The notes under the pieces were generated by a model that searched no databases, was not told where the DNA came from, and saw only the letters and a program-made list of their open reading frames with translations. A DNA stretch of 35,412 nucleotides from Firmicutes bacterium UBA5389 (GTDB lineage: Bacteria > Bacillota > DTU025). The position numbers were made by a program, and so were the translations under genes. Positions 15,273 to 23,128 of the stretch are shown one piece after another (within the stretch, counting starts at the first letter, position 1; each line of letters starts with the position of its first letter). The DNA lies in contig DHON01000090.1 in assembly GCA_002409965.1 (NCBI GenBank), positions 1 to 35,412 of the forward strand, read 5' to 3'.

Positions 15273-16699
15273 TACTTCTTCTCCTCCCTGGCATCCTCAG
15301 CAGCTTTGAAGTCGCCGGCAGTTCCGGCGGTTCCGCCAGCCTCGGCGGTCCGGCCAGTCCCGGAAGTACCGGCGGCCAGAGCGGCCCTCCGCCGCGCGGC
15401 CCACCCGTCCTTGTTTTCCTGACGCGCTCGGGCTATGGCAAGAGCCTCCGGCGGCACGTTGGTCGTCACCGTAGAGCCCGTTGCAATGTAGGCATTCTGC
15501 CCCACCCGCACAGGAGCAACCAAGTTCGAGTTTGCTCCGACAAAGGCGCCGTTGTCGATTACAGTTGTGTGTTTGGCCACGCCATCATAGTTGCAGGTAA
15601 TAGTGCCGGCCCCAACGTTGACGCCCGACCCCAGTACTGCATCGCCGATGTAGCTGAGGTGCGGTACTTTAGTGCCTTCTCCCACCCGGCTATTCTTGAC
15701 CTCCACGAAATCGCCGACCTTGACCCGATCGCCGAGCACAGTACCAGGGCGCAGGAAGGCGAACGGGCCGATGTTGCATCGATCGCCTACGCTTGAGTCG
15801 CGAATCTGGACATACGGGCCGATGTTGCATGATTGGCCGATGGATGTACTGCCTGATATGACGGTGAATGGCATGATCACCGTGTCGCGTCCGATCTCCA
15901 CCTGCGCGTCGACAAACGTGCTCGCGGGATCTACCAGCGTCACACCCTCTTCCATCAGCGCGAGCCGTTTTCGGTCGCGCATCGCCTGTTCGGCGGCGGC
16001 CAGCTGAGCCCGGGAGTTTACCCCCATTCCCTCGGACGCATCGTCCAGCGCGACTGCGCCAACCGGCAGGTCCTGAGAGATCAATGCAGATATCACATCT
16101 GTGAGATAGTACTCACCTTGCTTGTTCTCATTGGACAGCAGGGGAAGCGCGCCAGCTAATTGATGGTTATCGAAACAATAAACGCCGGTATTGACCTCGC
16201 GCACGGCACGAATGGCATCCGACGCATCGCAGTATTCTACTATGGAACTGACACGGCCTGAGCAGTCCCTTACCACCCTGCCGTAGACTCCCGGTTCATC
16301 CAGAACCATGGTGAGGACCGTGGCAGCGTATCCGCCGGCTTCATGTACCTCAATGAGATTCTGAATGGATGAGGCTGGCAGGAGAGGGACATCGCCGGGA
16401 ATGATGACAACGTTGCCCACATAACCAGCAAGCGCCGGCCCTGCCTGTGCTGCGGCGTGGCCGGTGCCCAATTGCTCGTGTTGCCATACTATTTCAGACC
16501 GCCCGGCCAGGTGCTCTTGGAGAGCCTGGCCTTCGTGGCCCACCACAGTAATCACTCGCGAAGCTCCAGATTTAGCAAGCGTGCCGACTACGTGGTCAAT
16601 CATGGGCTGCCCGGCAACTTGGTGAAGAGCTTTTGGCAAGGAAGACTTCATTCGCTTGCCAAGCCCTGCCGCAAGTACAAGCCCCACGAAAGACATCAT
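15272..16699 (-). CDS. glmU: Bifunctional N-acetylglucosamine-1-phosphate uridyltransferase / glucosamine-1-phosphate acetyltransferase
   Basis: GlmU makes UDP-GlcNAc for peptidoglycan. The 475-aa protein has the uridyltransferase loop LAAGLGKRMKSSLPKAL near the N-terminus, then a left-handed beta-helix acyltransferase domain (hexapeptide repeats from about residue 250) with VEVKNSRVGEGTKVPHLSYI-type and GAGTITCNYDG motifs. The last ~35 residues are a low-complexity Ala/Gly/Thr tail that is not part of the fold. The ATG at 16699 is 8 nt after GGGTGGAG; the next ATG (16696) or the GTG at 16708 are alternatives. A sigma-A promoter lies upstream. Confidence 0.96.
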   Translation of the reverse strand: MMSFVGLVLAAGLGKRMKSSLPKALHQVAGQPMIDHVVGTLAKSGASRVITVVGHEGQALQEHLAGRSEIVWQHEQLGTGHAAAQAGPALAGYVGNVVIIPGDVPLLPASSIQNLIEVHEAGGYAATVLTMVLDEPGVYGRVVRDCSGRVSSIVEYCDASDAIRAVREVNTGVYCFDNHQLAGALPLLSNENKQGEYYLTDVISALISQDLPVGAVALDDASEGMGVNSRAQLAAAEQAMRDRKRLALMEEGVTLVDPASTFVDAQVEIGRDTVIMPFTVISGSTSIGQSCNIGPYVQIRDSSVGDRCNIGPFAFLRPGTVLGDRVKVGDFVEVKNSRVGEGTKVPHLSYIGDAVLGSGVNVGAGTITCNYDGVAKHTTVIDNGAFVGANSNLVAPVRVGQNAYIATGSTVTTNVPPEALAIARARQENKDGWAARRRAALAAGTSGTGRTAEAGGTAGTAGDFKAAEDAREEKK

Positions 16700-16751
16700 A
16701 AAGTTCACTCCACCCCAACGGAACTAGGGAAATGAAGTCACGAACACTTTG

Positions 16752-16780
16752 AGCATATACCAAGCATACAGCTTCGTCAA
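16752..16780 (-). promoter_or_regulatory. Sigma-A promoter of the glmU-prs-pth-mfd group
   Basis: The minus strand has TTGACG (16780-16775), a 17-nt spacer and TATGCT (16757-16752), about 50 nt upstream of the glmU start. It is oriented to drive the housekeeping and sporulation block. Confidence 0.7.
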
Positions 16781-16885
16781 CTTTTCACGCGAGTGGAAGG
16801 AAGCGTTCCAGACGCCTCGCGTTAACTAACATATGCCCGATGACCTGTGCAAAGAATGTACTCAGAAACTCGAGGAGGTGAAAGC

Positions 16886-17278
16886 ATGCCAGCGAGTCGC
16901 AGAAGCAGACGGACATTGGTACCGCAGGCGCGGCAGGCTCTGGAGCAGATGAAGTGGGAGGTCGCGAGCGAACTCAACATCCCCACGCATGACATCCAAG
17001 GTGGATACTGGGGAGACATGACCTCTCGCGATTGCGGGTCAGTTGGCGGCGGCATGGTCCGCAGAATGATAGAGGCAGCGCAGGCATCGCTCGCGGCCAC
17101 AACCGCAGCCGGGGTGAAGCACGGCTTCTCAGAAGTAGTCGGTCCATGGGGGAACGCGTCCAATCTGGGAGTTGGCGGAGTCGGGGCAAGCACGCCACTG
17201 CATCAACCTCTAAACCAGTCTGTCGCCCATCCGGCAGGCAGCATCCCCGGACCTAACTGGCCAGGCAGCAAGGTCTAG
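16886..17278 (+). CDS. Alpha/beta-type small acid-soluble spore protein, enlarged
   Basis: These proteins coat and protect DNA in the dormant spore and are degraded by the GPR protease on germination. Residues 10-70 match the family: LVPQARQALEQMKWEVASEL, with a GPR-type cleavage site at Glu25-Val26, then GSVGGGMVRRMIEAAQ. The protein is 130 aa, about twice the usual 60-75. There is an insert of roughly ten residues between the two conserved helices (near THDIQGGYWGD) and a tail of about 55 residues rich in Gly, Pro, His and Asn. The ATG at 16886 follows a perfect AGGAGGTGA; the frame open from 16847 would include that site. It is divergent from glmU. No clear sigma-G promoter could be picked out. 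Confidence 0.9.
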   Translation: MPASRRSRRTLVPQARQALEQMKWEVASELNIPTHDIQGGYWGDMTSRDCGSVGGGMVRRMIEAAQASLAATTAAGVKHGFSEVVGPWGNASNLGVGGVGASTPLHQPLNQSVAHPAGSIPGPNWPGSKV

Positions 17279-17307
17279 GCGGCACATACGCGTACCCGAT
17301 CCCAGCA

Positions 17308-17332
17308 GGGCAGGATGCGGGTCATCCTGCCC
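17308..17332 (+). terminator. Stem-loop downstream of the SASP gene
   Basis: A perfect 10-bp stem GGGCAGGATG/CATCCTGCCC around a 5-nt loop starts 29 nt past the stop. It lacks a T-run, so it may stabilise the mRNA end rather than terminate by itself. Confidence 0.55.
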
Positions 17333-17397
17333 GCCCCCGCGGTCACGGATGCCCGCCGGCCCACCAATGGGTCCGTGTAATCTTCGAGGAAGCCAAA

Positions 17398-17426
17398 TTG
17401 CACCGGGCGCGGTGTTGTGCTAGAAT
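17398..17426 (+). promoter_or_regulatory. Sigma-A promoter of tRNA-Gln
   Basis: TTGCAC, a 17-nt spacer and TAGAAT end 36 nt before the tRNA 5' end. Confidence 0.8.
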
Positions 17427-17462
17427 TGAAGCGCATCGCGTCCGCAATGGGCGATGCGCAGA

Positions 17463-17537
17463 TGGGGCGTAGCCAAGCGGTAAGGCACGGGACTTTGGAT
17501 CCTGCATTCGGAGGTTCGAATCCTCCCGCCCCAGCCA
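17463..17537 (+). tRNA. tRNA-Gln (anticodon UUG)
   Basis: The 75-nt gene includes an encoded CCA. Acceptor arms TGGGGCG and CGCCCCA pair, the anticodon loop is CTTTGGA (anticodon TTG) and the T arm contains GGAGGTTCGAATCCTCC. The T1-A72 weak first pair is typical of tRNA-Gln. Confidence 0.97.
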
Positions 17538-17551
17538 CATTTGAAAGGTGT

Positions 17552-17585
17552 CCGGCAGGGCAGCGGCCCTGCCGGTTGCTTTTGT
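17552..17585 (+). terminator. Rho-independent terminator of tRNA-Gln
   Basis: A perfect 10-bp stem CCGGCAGGGC/GCCCTGCCGG with an AGCG loop is followed by TTGCTTTTGT, 14 nt past the tRNA end. Confidence 0.9.
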
Positions 17586-17595
17586 CCCCTGATGC

Positions 17596-17976
17596 CTACT
17601 CAACCCACGCGATGGCCTCGATCTCAACTTGAGCGTTCTTAGGAAGCCTCGCCACCTGGAAAGCTGAGCGCGCAGGCGGATCGGCCTTGAAGCACGAGGC
17701 GTAGATCTTGTTCATTGCTGCGAAATCATCCATATTCGCCAGGAACACGGTGGTCTTCACCACCGAATCCAGCCCAACGCCTTCCTCGGCCAGAATCGCC
17801 TTAAGATTCGCCAGGGACTGTGCGGTTTGCGCCTCGATTCCGCCCTCTGCGAACGCGCCCGTAGCAGGATCTATCGGCAATTGCCCCGACACGAACAGCA
17901 AGTTGCCCACGCGAATGCCCTGCGAATACGGCCCAACGGCCGCCGGTGCGGCTTCAGTACTGACTACTCTTTTCAC
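17596..17976 (-). CDS. ridA: RidA family 2-iminobutanoate/2-iminopropanoate deaminase
   Basis: RidA hydrolyses reactive enamine/imine intermediates released by PLP enzymes. The 126-aa protein carries the family marks GPYSQGIRVGNLLFVSGQ, the imine-binding Arg in PPARSAFQVARLP and VEIEAIAW at the end. The GTG at 17976 is 7 nt after GGAGGG and overlaps the upstream NTP-transferase-like gene by 23 nt. Confidence 0.95.
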   Translation of the reverse strand: MKRVVSTEAAPAAVGPYSQGIRVGNLLFVSGQLPIDPATGAFAEGGIEAQTAQSLANLKAILAEEGVGLDSVVKTTVFLANMDDFAAMNKIYASCFKADPPARSAFQVARLPKNAQVEIEAIAWVE

Positions 17977-18787
17977 GAATATCCCTCCGTCTGCCTAACC
18001 CTGAACCTGTGCCTGACAGGACGCGACAGGCCAGCTCATAGTCGCTGGGTTTGTCGACATCCACTCCGATTTCTGCATAGGGCACAATTACTCCCCTGCC
18101 CACGATATCCAGCCACGTCTTGGCTTTATGCTCTACATCCGCTATGGTTAGACGCCCAATCAGGTATTTGATTATGAACGGCAGACCCAGCAGGGACAGG
18201 AGGGCAAAGGGCTTCTTCCTCATACCCAGAGCCTGTTTGATTACGCCGTAATTTCGCCGTACGACATCAGGCTCGAGCATGAAGGCGTTCCCGCCGGTCA
18301 CCACAGCATCTGCCATGTTGATATACGTTCGCTCCACTCCCGGGAAACTGGCTTCATTCACCGACTTGGGAATGAGAGCGTAATGGACCTGGGCCGGCAT
18401 CTCCTCGCACAGCTTGATGAACCCGTCGAGCACTTCTCCTGTGATGAACGGGATGTCGGAAGACAGGGCAAGCGCTTTCTTGGAGTCAGGAACCTGCTCC
18501 ACCCCTGCTATCAAGTTATCGATCATGTTGCCGCGCTGCTCTACCCAGACTACTCTGCCCCGCTCCGCCTCGGGCAGACGCCCCATGACATCGCCAAGAG
18601 CGTCCACCGGTCCCACCACGATGATCCGGTCCACCCGTTCTGCCTGGAACACGCCTTCAAGCACCCATTCCAGCATGGTCTTGCCGTTTATGTCGATCAG
18701 AGCCTCGTATGGGGCATCTGATACTTCGGCAAGTCGCCCGCTGTTATCAGCCCCCGCCATGATGACTGCATCTGCTCGCATGCTCAT
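17954..18787 (-). CDS. NTP-transferase-like (MobA/GlmU-type fold) protein
   Basis: The roughly 277-aa protein has an N-terminal nucleotidyltransferase-type Rossmann fold: AVIMAGADNSGRL, then APYEALIDINGKTMLEWVL, then ALSSDIPFI, which sits at the metal-binding Asp position of such enzymes. The glycine-rich loop is reduced and the usual Lys of the PKxL motif is Glu, so substrate and even activity are uncertain. The start is ambiguous: ATG at 18799, TTG at 18793, ATG at 18787 or ATG at 18781. GGGGAG lies 6 nt before the TTG and 12 nt before the chosen ATG. It sits between ispE and ridA in the same direction. No specific function can be assigned. Confidence 0.75.
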   Translation of the reverse strand: MSMRADAVIMAGADNSGRLAEVSDAPYEALIDINGKTMLEWVLEGVFQAERVDRIIVVGPVDALGDVMGRLPEAERGRVVWVEQRGNMIDNLIAGVEQVPDSKKALALSSDIPFITGEVLDGFIKLCEEMPAQVHYALIPKSVNEASFPGVERTYINMADAVVTGGNAFMLEPDVVRRNYGVIKQALGMRKKPFALLSLLGLPFIIKYLIGRLTIADVEHKAKTWLDIVGRGVIVPYAEIGVDVDKPSDYELACRVLSGTGSGLGRRRDIREKSSQY

Positions 18788-18816
18788 CGTCAATCCCATC
18801 TCCCCGCAAGAGAGAT

Positions 18817-18833
18817 TGGGCCGCTCCGGCCCA
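18817..18833 (-). other. Small GC stem-loop between ispE and the NTP-transferase-like gene
   Basis: A perfect 7-bp stem TGGGCCG/CGGCCCA with a CTC loop lies in the 87-nt gap. There is no T-run; it may stabilise or separate transcript segments. Confidence 0.4.
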
Positions 18834-18874
18834 CAGCAGGTATCGCAGACATACTATTCCGCCACTCCGACCTA

Positions 18875-19855
18875 TCAGGACTCACGAGCGCCGGTGCAAG
18901 TGCAACTGGGAATGACCCGAATGTGAGAGTCGGCACGTGATCCAAACACGACCGCCGCTGCTTCTGCCTGGCCAGGCGAGTCGTAGACGCCGAACACCGT
19001 GGGCCCGCTGCCGCTCATCAGGGCGCCTATGGCGCCTGCCTGCATCAGCAACTGCTTCAGATGAAGCACCTGGCCATGCTCTTCAGCCACGAGCGGTTCA
19101 AAACCGTTGCTCAGCAACGCGCAGATGCGGCGCAAGTCGGGGCCGCCATCGCCCTCAGCTCTTCCTGCAGCAATCGCCCTGGCAAGAGCCCGCGCCGGGG
19201 CGCCGCCATCCCGAGTATGCCTGGCATCCCACTTCGCGTATGCATCCGAGGTGGACACGGCGTACCCAGGGTTGACAAGCAGCAATCCCACCCCGAGCAA
19301 GCCCGGCAGAGGCGTAAGGCGGTCCCCGATGCCCTGCGCGAATGCAGCATCATTGTTGGCCAAGCAGAACGGAACATCCGCGCCGATCGACGCGCCAACG
19401 GCCATCAGCTGCTCGCGGCCGAGGGGATTCTCCCACAGCCTGTTCATAGCCACGAGAACTGCTGCAGCATCGGCGCTTCCGCCTCCCAATCCCGCGCCCA
19501 CAGGGATACGCTTTCGTATCCTGATGCTCACCGATGCGCCACGGAAGCCGAGGCGCGCAAGAAAGGCCTGGGCCGCTCGAAACGCGATGTTGCCCCGGCC
19601 ACACGGTACGCCAGAAACATCCAAGCCTGCGACACCCGTAACCTCTACGGTGATCACCGGTTCACCGGCGCTCACCGGATCCTTGTCCCTGACTACCTCG
19701 ATATCGTCGGCCAGCTCGATCCGGTGCATAACCGTCTCGATATCGTGGTACCCATCCGGCCTCTTGCCCACGATATCGAGCGCCAGGTTCACCTTGGCCC
19801 ATGCTCTGGCCTCTAGCGCTTGCGGCGCCTGCGCTTGTGCCTGCAAAGCCCTCAC
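18875..19855 (-). CDS. ispE: 4-diphosphocytidyl-2-C-methyl-D-erythritol kinase
   Basis: IspE is the fourth step of the MEP isoprenoid pathway, phosphorylating CDP-ME with ATP. This GHMP kinase has AKVNLALDIVGKRPDGYH, the ATP loop PVGAGLGGGSADAAAV and the C-terminal GSGPTVFGV. It is 326 aa from the GTG at 19855, slightly long because of an Ala/Gln-rich N-terminus (residues 4-16). A TTG at 19846, 9 nt after GAGG, is an equally good start. It begins 12 nt past the end of the carboxypeptidase gene. Confidence 0.95.
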   Translation of the reverse strand: MRALQAQAQAPQALEARAWAKVNLALDIVGKRPDGYHDIETVMHRIELADDIEVVRDKDPVSAGEPVITVEVTGVAGLDVSGVPCGRGNIAFRAAQAFLARLGFRGASVSIRIRKRIPVGAGLGGGSADAAAVLVAMNRLWENPLGREQLMAVGASIGADVPFCLANNDAAFAQGIGDRLTPLPGLLGVGLLLVNPGYAVSTSDAYAKWDARHTRDGGAPARALARAIAAGRAEGDGGPDLRRICALLSNGFEPLVAEEHGQVLHLKQLLMQAGAIGALMSGSGPTVFGVYDSPGQAEAAAVVFGSRADSHIRVIPSCTCTGARES

Positions 19856-19867
19856 CCTCGCCCGCCG

Positions 19868-21061
19868 CTACTTCCGCCCGAGCAGCCTTGCGAAGAAACC
19901 CACTATGGACCGCCAGGCTCGCACCAACATGTTGGCCCGCGCCACGTCTGACTCGGCAACCGCGCTCACCGAGCGCAGTTCCTCGCCGGCAGCAGTGCGC
20001 ACCACAGCCCGCCCAAGCGTCTGTCCTTTCTTGATCGGGGCCGCGATTTCCTCCTCGACAGGTTCAAATTCCACGCTCACCTCGGCAGCGGTCCCTCTTG
20101 GAACCAGCGCGACAACGTCTTCCGCGGCCACCGCAGCCACATCGGGGCGTGCCGCAGTCTGCACCCGCAGCGTCCCCACTGGCGCGCCCGCCTCGGCAAG
20201 CGTGGCTCGTTCGAAATTGCGGAACCCGTAGTCGAGCAGCTTAGCCGTCTCCGCGACCCGTTCGCTCTCGCCCGCAGTGCCCATCACCACGGCGATCAAG
20301 CGCACGCCGCCGCGCTCGGCTGTGCCCGCGAGGCAGTATCCGGCCTTGTCGGTGTGGCCTGTCTTCAAGCCATCTGCGCCCTCATACTCCTTGATGAGCC
20401 GGTTCGTGTTAAACAGGTCATACGTGCCGTCTCGCATCTTGCCTATCCAAGTGCTGGTCCATTCCAGCACTTCAGGGTATGCAACCAGTTCGCGCGACAT
20501 GATGGCAATGTCAGCCGCGGTGGTGTAGTGATCCGGATCGTCCAGGCCCTCAGGGTTGGTGAAGTGGGTATTTGCCATCCCGAGCTCCGCCGCGCGCTGG
20601 TTCATCATCCAGACGAAGTCATCGGCCGTCCCGGCTACATGTTCGGCCAGCGCGAAACTTGCATCGTTGGCAGACCTTATGGCGGCGGCGGCCATCAAAT
20701 CGCGCACCGGCACGCGCTCTCGTTCCTTGAGATAGACCTGCGACCCTCCCATCAGCGATGCCTCGGTGCTCACCGTAACTACATCGTCGAGGGATATCTT
20801 GCCGGCCTTGACCTGCTCCATGACGAGCAGCATTGTCATGATCTTGGTAATGGACGCAGGCGCCGTGCGTTCATCAGAATCCGCGGCATACAGAACCTGG
20901 CCGGTGGAAGCATCTACTAGCTTAGCGCTCTTGGCGGCGATCGCAGGAGGCGGAGCCATCATGGCGTCTGCCGCCGGGCCGATGCCCAGAGTCATGCAGA
21001 ACGACGCCGCAGTCAGCAACACAGTCAATGCCAGAGCGGCAAGGCGGGCTCGCTTGTACAA
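19868..21061 (-). CDS. dacF: D-alanyl-D-alanine carboxypeptidase, DacF-like
   Basis: This exported penicillin-binding protein trims the terminal D-Ala from peptidoglycan stems. The 397-aa protein has a signal peptide (residues 1-32), the catalytic triad motifs SITK, SAND and KTG (in DGLKTGHT), a C-terminal PBP5-type beta domain and an amphipathic end (RAWRSIVGFFARLLGRK) for membrane binding. The start is TTG at 21061, 7 nt after GGGAGAG; the ATG just upstream is out of frame. Whether it is the sporulation-specific DacF or the vegetative DacA paralogue cannot be decided from this window. Confidence 0.93.
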   Translation of the reverse strand: MYKRARLAALALTVLLTAASFCMTLGIGPAADAMMAPPPAIAAKSAKLVDASTGQVLYAADSDERTAPASITKIMTMLLVMEQVKAGKISLDDVVTVSTEASLMGGSQVYLKERERVPVRDLMAAAAIRSANDASFALAEHVAGTADDFVWMMNQRAAELGMANTHFTNPEGLDDPDHYTTAADIAIMSRELVAYPEVLEWTSTWIGKMRDGTYDLFNTNRLIKEYEGADGLKTGHTDKAGYCLAGTAERGGVRLIAVVMGTAGESERVAETAKLLDYGFRNFERATLAEAGAPVGTLRVQTAARPDVAAVAAEDVVALVPRGTAAEVSVEFEPVEEEIAAPIKKGQTLGRAVVRTAAGEELRSVSAVAESDVARANMLVRAWRSIVGFFARLLGRK

Positions 21062-21115
21062 TGATCATCTCTCCCGAACTGTCAAACATAGACTACCTAG
21101 ATTCTTCCCATCGAC

Positions 21116-22087
21116 TCACTTCACCAGGTGGCACGCGACATCGTGACCGCCCAGATTGACCAACTCGGGATCCTGCTCGCCACAGATCTTCTTGGCCATC
21201 TTGCATCTCGTTCGGAAACGACATCCCGGCGGTGGGTCGATTGGGCTCGGAACGTCACCCTCCAGGATGATCCGCTGCCGCACAGCCTCCACATCGGGGT
21301 CAGGGATGGGAATCGCCGACAGAAGAGCCTGGGTGTACGGGTGCTGCGGGTTCTTGTAGAGTTCTACACTCTCCGCCATCTCCACGATCTTGCCAAGATA
21401 CATCACTGCGATACGGTGGCTGGTATGTTTGACCATGGCCAGGTCGTGCGCGATGAACAGGTAAGTGAGCCCACGCTTTTGCTGCAACTCCTCGAGCATG
21501 TTGATGACCTGGGCCTGGATGGAAACGTCCAGCGCGGAGATGGGCTCATCGCATATGATGAACTCCGGCTCCACTGCGAGCGCCCTTGCCACACCTATCC
21601 TCTGCCGCTGCCCGCCGCTGAACTCGTGCGGGAATCTGGTCGCGTGCTCGGGGCTCAAACCTACCGTGTGCAGGAGTTCATGAACCATCGCCAGTCGCTC
21701 CTGCTTGCTCCCTGCAAGGCCATGGATGTCGATGGGCTCGCCAACGATATCGCCCACAGTCATGCGCGGGTTGAGAGAGGCGTATGGGTCCTGGAAGATC
21801 ATCTGCATTCTCCGCCTCAAAGACAGCATCTCGCTGGGCGAAAGCGAATATACCGGTGCTCCGTCGAAAATGGTCTCGCCCGCGGTAGGTTCGTACAGAC
21901 GGCAGATCGTCCTCCCGGCCGTGGTCTTGCCGCAGCCCGATTCGCCCACAAGGCCCAGAGTCCGACCGCGGTCGATGGTGAAGTTGATATCGTCGACAGC
22001 TTTGAGGACACCGCCCTTGCGGCCGAACCATCCTTCGCCGACACTGAAGTATTTCTTCAGGTTTCTCACTTCAACCAGTGGCGCCAT
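21116..22087 (-). CDS. oppF: Oligopeptide ABC transporter ATP-binding protein OppF
   Basis: The 323-aa ATPase powers peptide import with OppD. It has Walker A GESGCGKTT, signature SGGQRQRIGVARAL, Walker B CDEPISALD and the oligopeptide/dipeptide C-terminal domain with Cys-containing segments (GCRFRTRC and KICGEQDPEL). The ATG at 22087 shares a base with the oppD stop (TGATG), so translation is coupled; a GTG at 22090 is an alternative start. Confidence 0.93.
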   Translation of the reverse strand: MAPLVEVRNLKKYFSVGEGWFGRKGGVLKAVDDINFTIDRGRTLGLVGESGCGKTTAGRTICRLYEPTAGETIFDGAPVYSLSPSEMLSLRRRMQMIFQDPYASLNPRMTVGDIVGEPIDIHGLAGSKQERLAMVHELLHTVGLSPEHATRFPHEFSGGQRQRIGVARALAVEPEFIICDEPISALDVSIQAQVINMLEELQQKRGLTYLFIAHDLAMVKHTSHRIAVMYLGKIVEMAESVELYKNPQHPYTQALLSAIPIPDPDVEAVRQRIILEGDVPSPIDPPPGCRFRTRCKMAKKICGEQDPELVNLGGHDVACHLVK

Positions 22088-23097
22088 CACGCTACGCCCC
22101 CTCTCTCTACCCTGACATACTCCGGCGCCATCGGATGCTGCAACCAGCACGCCACCTTATGATGGTCGGACATCTGGGTGTATTCAGGAGGCACCTGCTT
22201 GCATACGGCCATCGCGAAATCGCACCTGGGCGCGAAGGGGCATCCCTGGGGTGGACTGATCAAGTCGGGCGGTTGACCCAGAATCGGCACGAGTTTCTTC
22301 TTCTGCTCCGCGTCCAACCTGGGAACTGACTTGAGCAGACCCCACGTATACGGGTGTTGCGCATGGTAGTATATCTCGCCCACCGTACCTTGTTCGATGA
22401 TCATGCCAGCATACATCACGACCACCCGCTGGGCCAGTCCGGCCACGACTCCCAGATCGTGCGTGATCAAGATTATGGACATCCCCAGCTTCTTCTTGAG
22501 ATCCTTCATGAGGCTGATGATCTGCGCCTGAATGGTCACGTCAAGGGCCGTGGTGGGTTCATCCGCAATCAGAAGTTTGGGGTTGCACGCCAGGGCCATG
22601 GCTATCATGACCCTCTGCCGCATCCCGCCGCTGAACTCGTGTGGATACGATCCGAGACGCCTTTGAGGGGACGGGATGCCCACCAAGTTCATCAGCTCGA
22701 TGGCTCGATTGGCGGCGGCCTCTTTGCTGATGTGCTGGTGCAATGTGAGCGTCTCCACAATCTGCGCCTTGATGGTAAGCACCGGGTTGAGCGATGTCAT
22801 CGGATCCTGAAATATCATCCCGATTTCGTTGCCCCGGACATGCTGCATCTGCCGCTCGGTCAGGCTCATAAGATCCCGCCCGTTGAACACTATGGTCCCA
22901 TCGGTGATTCTACCAGGCGGAGGGATCAGCCTCATGATCGATGTGGCTGTCACGCTCTTGCCGCAGCCGGACTCGCCCACAATGGCGATGGCCTCGCCCT
23001 CGTCAACATGAAACCCCACGCCGCGGACGGCCTTGACTTCCCCCGAATAGGTGAAGAACGATGTATGAAGGTTGGTGACTTCAAGAAGCCTTTCCAA
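22087..23097 (-). CDS. oppD: Oligopeptide ABC transporter ATP-binding protein OppD
   Basis: The 336-aa ATPase has Walker A GESGCGKSV, signature SGGMRQRVMIAMAL, Walker B ADEPTTALD and the C-terminal oligopeptide domain (GCPFAPRCDFAMAVC). The start is TTG at 23097, 7 nt after GGGGGA. It lies 31 nt after oppC. Confidence 0.93.
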   Translation of the reverse strand: MERLLEVTNLHTSFFTYSGEVKAVRGVGFHVDEGEAIAIVGESGCGKSVTATSIMRLIPPPGRITDGTIVFNGRDLMSLTERQMQHVRGNEIGMIFQDPMTSLNPVLTIKAQIVETLTLHQHISKEAAANRAIELMNLVGIPSPQRRLGSYPHEFSGGMRQRVMIAMALACNPKLLIADEPTTALDVTIQAQIISLMKDLKKKLGMSIILITHDLGVVAGLAQRVVVMYAGMIIEQGTVGEIYYHAQHPYTWGLLKSVPRLDAEQKKKLVPILGQPPDLISPPQGCPFAPRCDFAMAVCKQVPPEYTQMSDHHKVACWLQHPMAPEYVRVERGGVA

Positions 23098-23128
23098 CGT
23101 GTATTCCCCCTTACTCTATGTCAACGGC

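Noticed and set aside
17275..17627. Two minus-strand open frames across tRNA-Gln
   Set aside because: Peptides such as GAGGFEPPNAGSKV come from translating a tRNA backwards; the tRNA, its promoter and its terminator explain the DNA.
19061..20231. Long plus-strand open frames opposite ispE and dacF
   Set aside because: They are antisense shadows in GC-rich DNA; the minus strand carries GHMP-kinase and PBP motifs.
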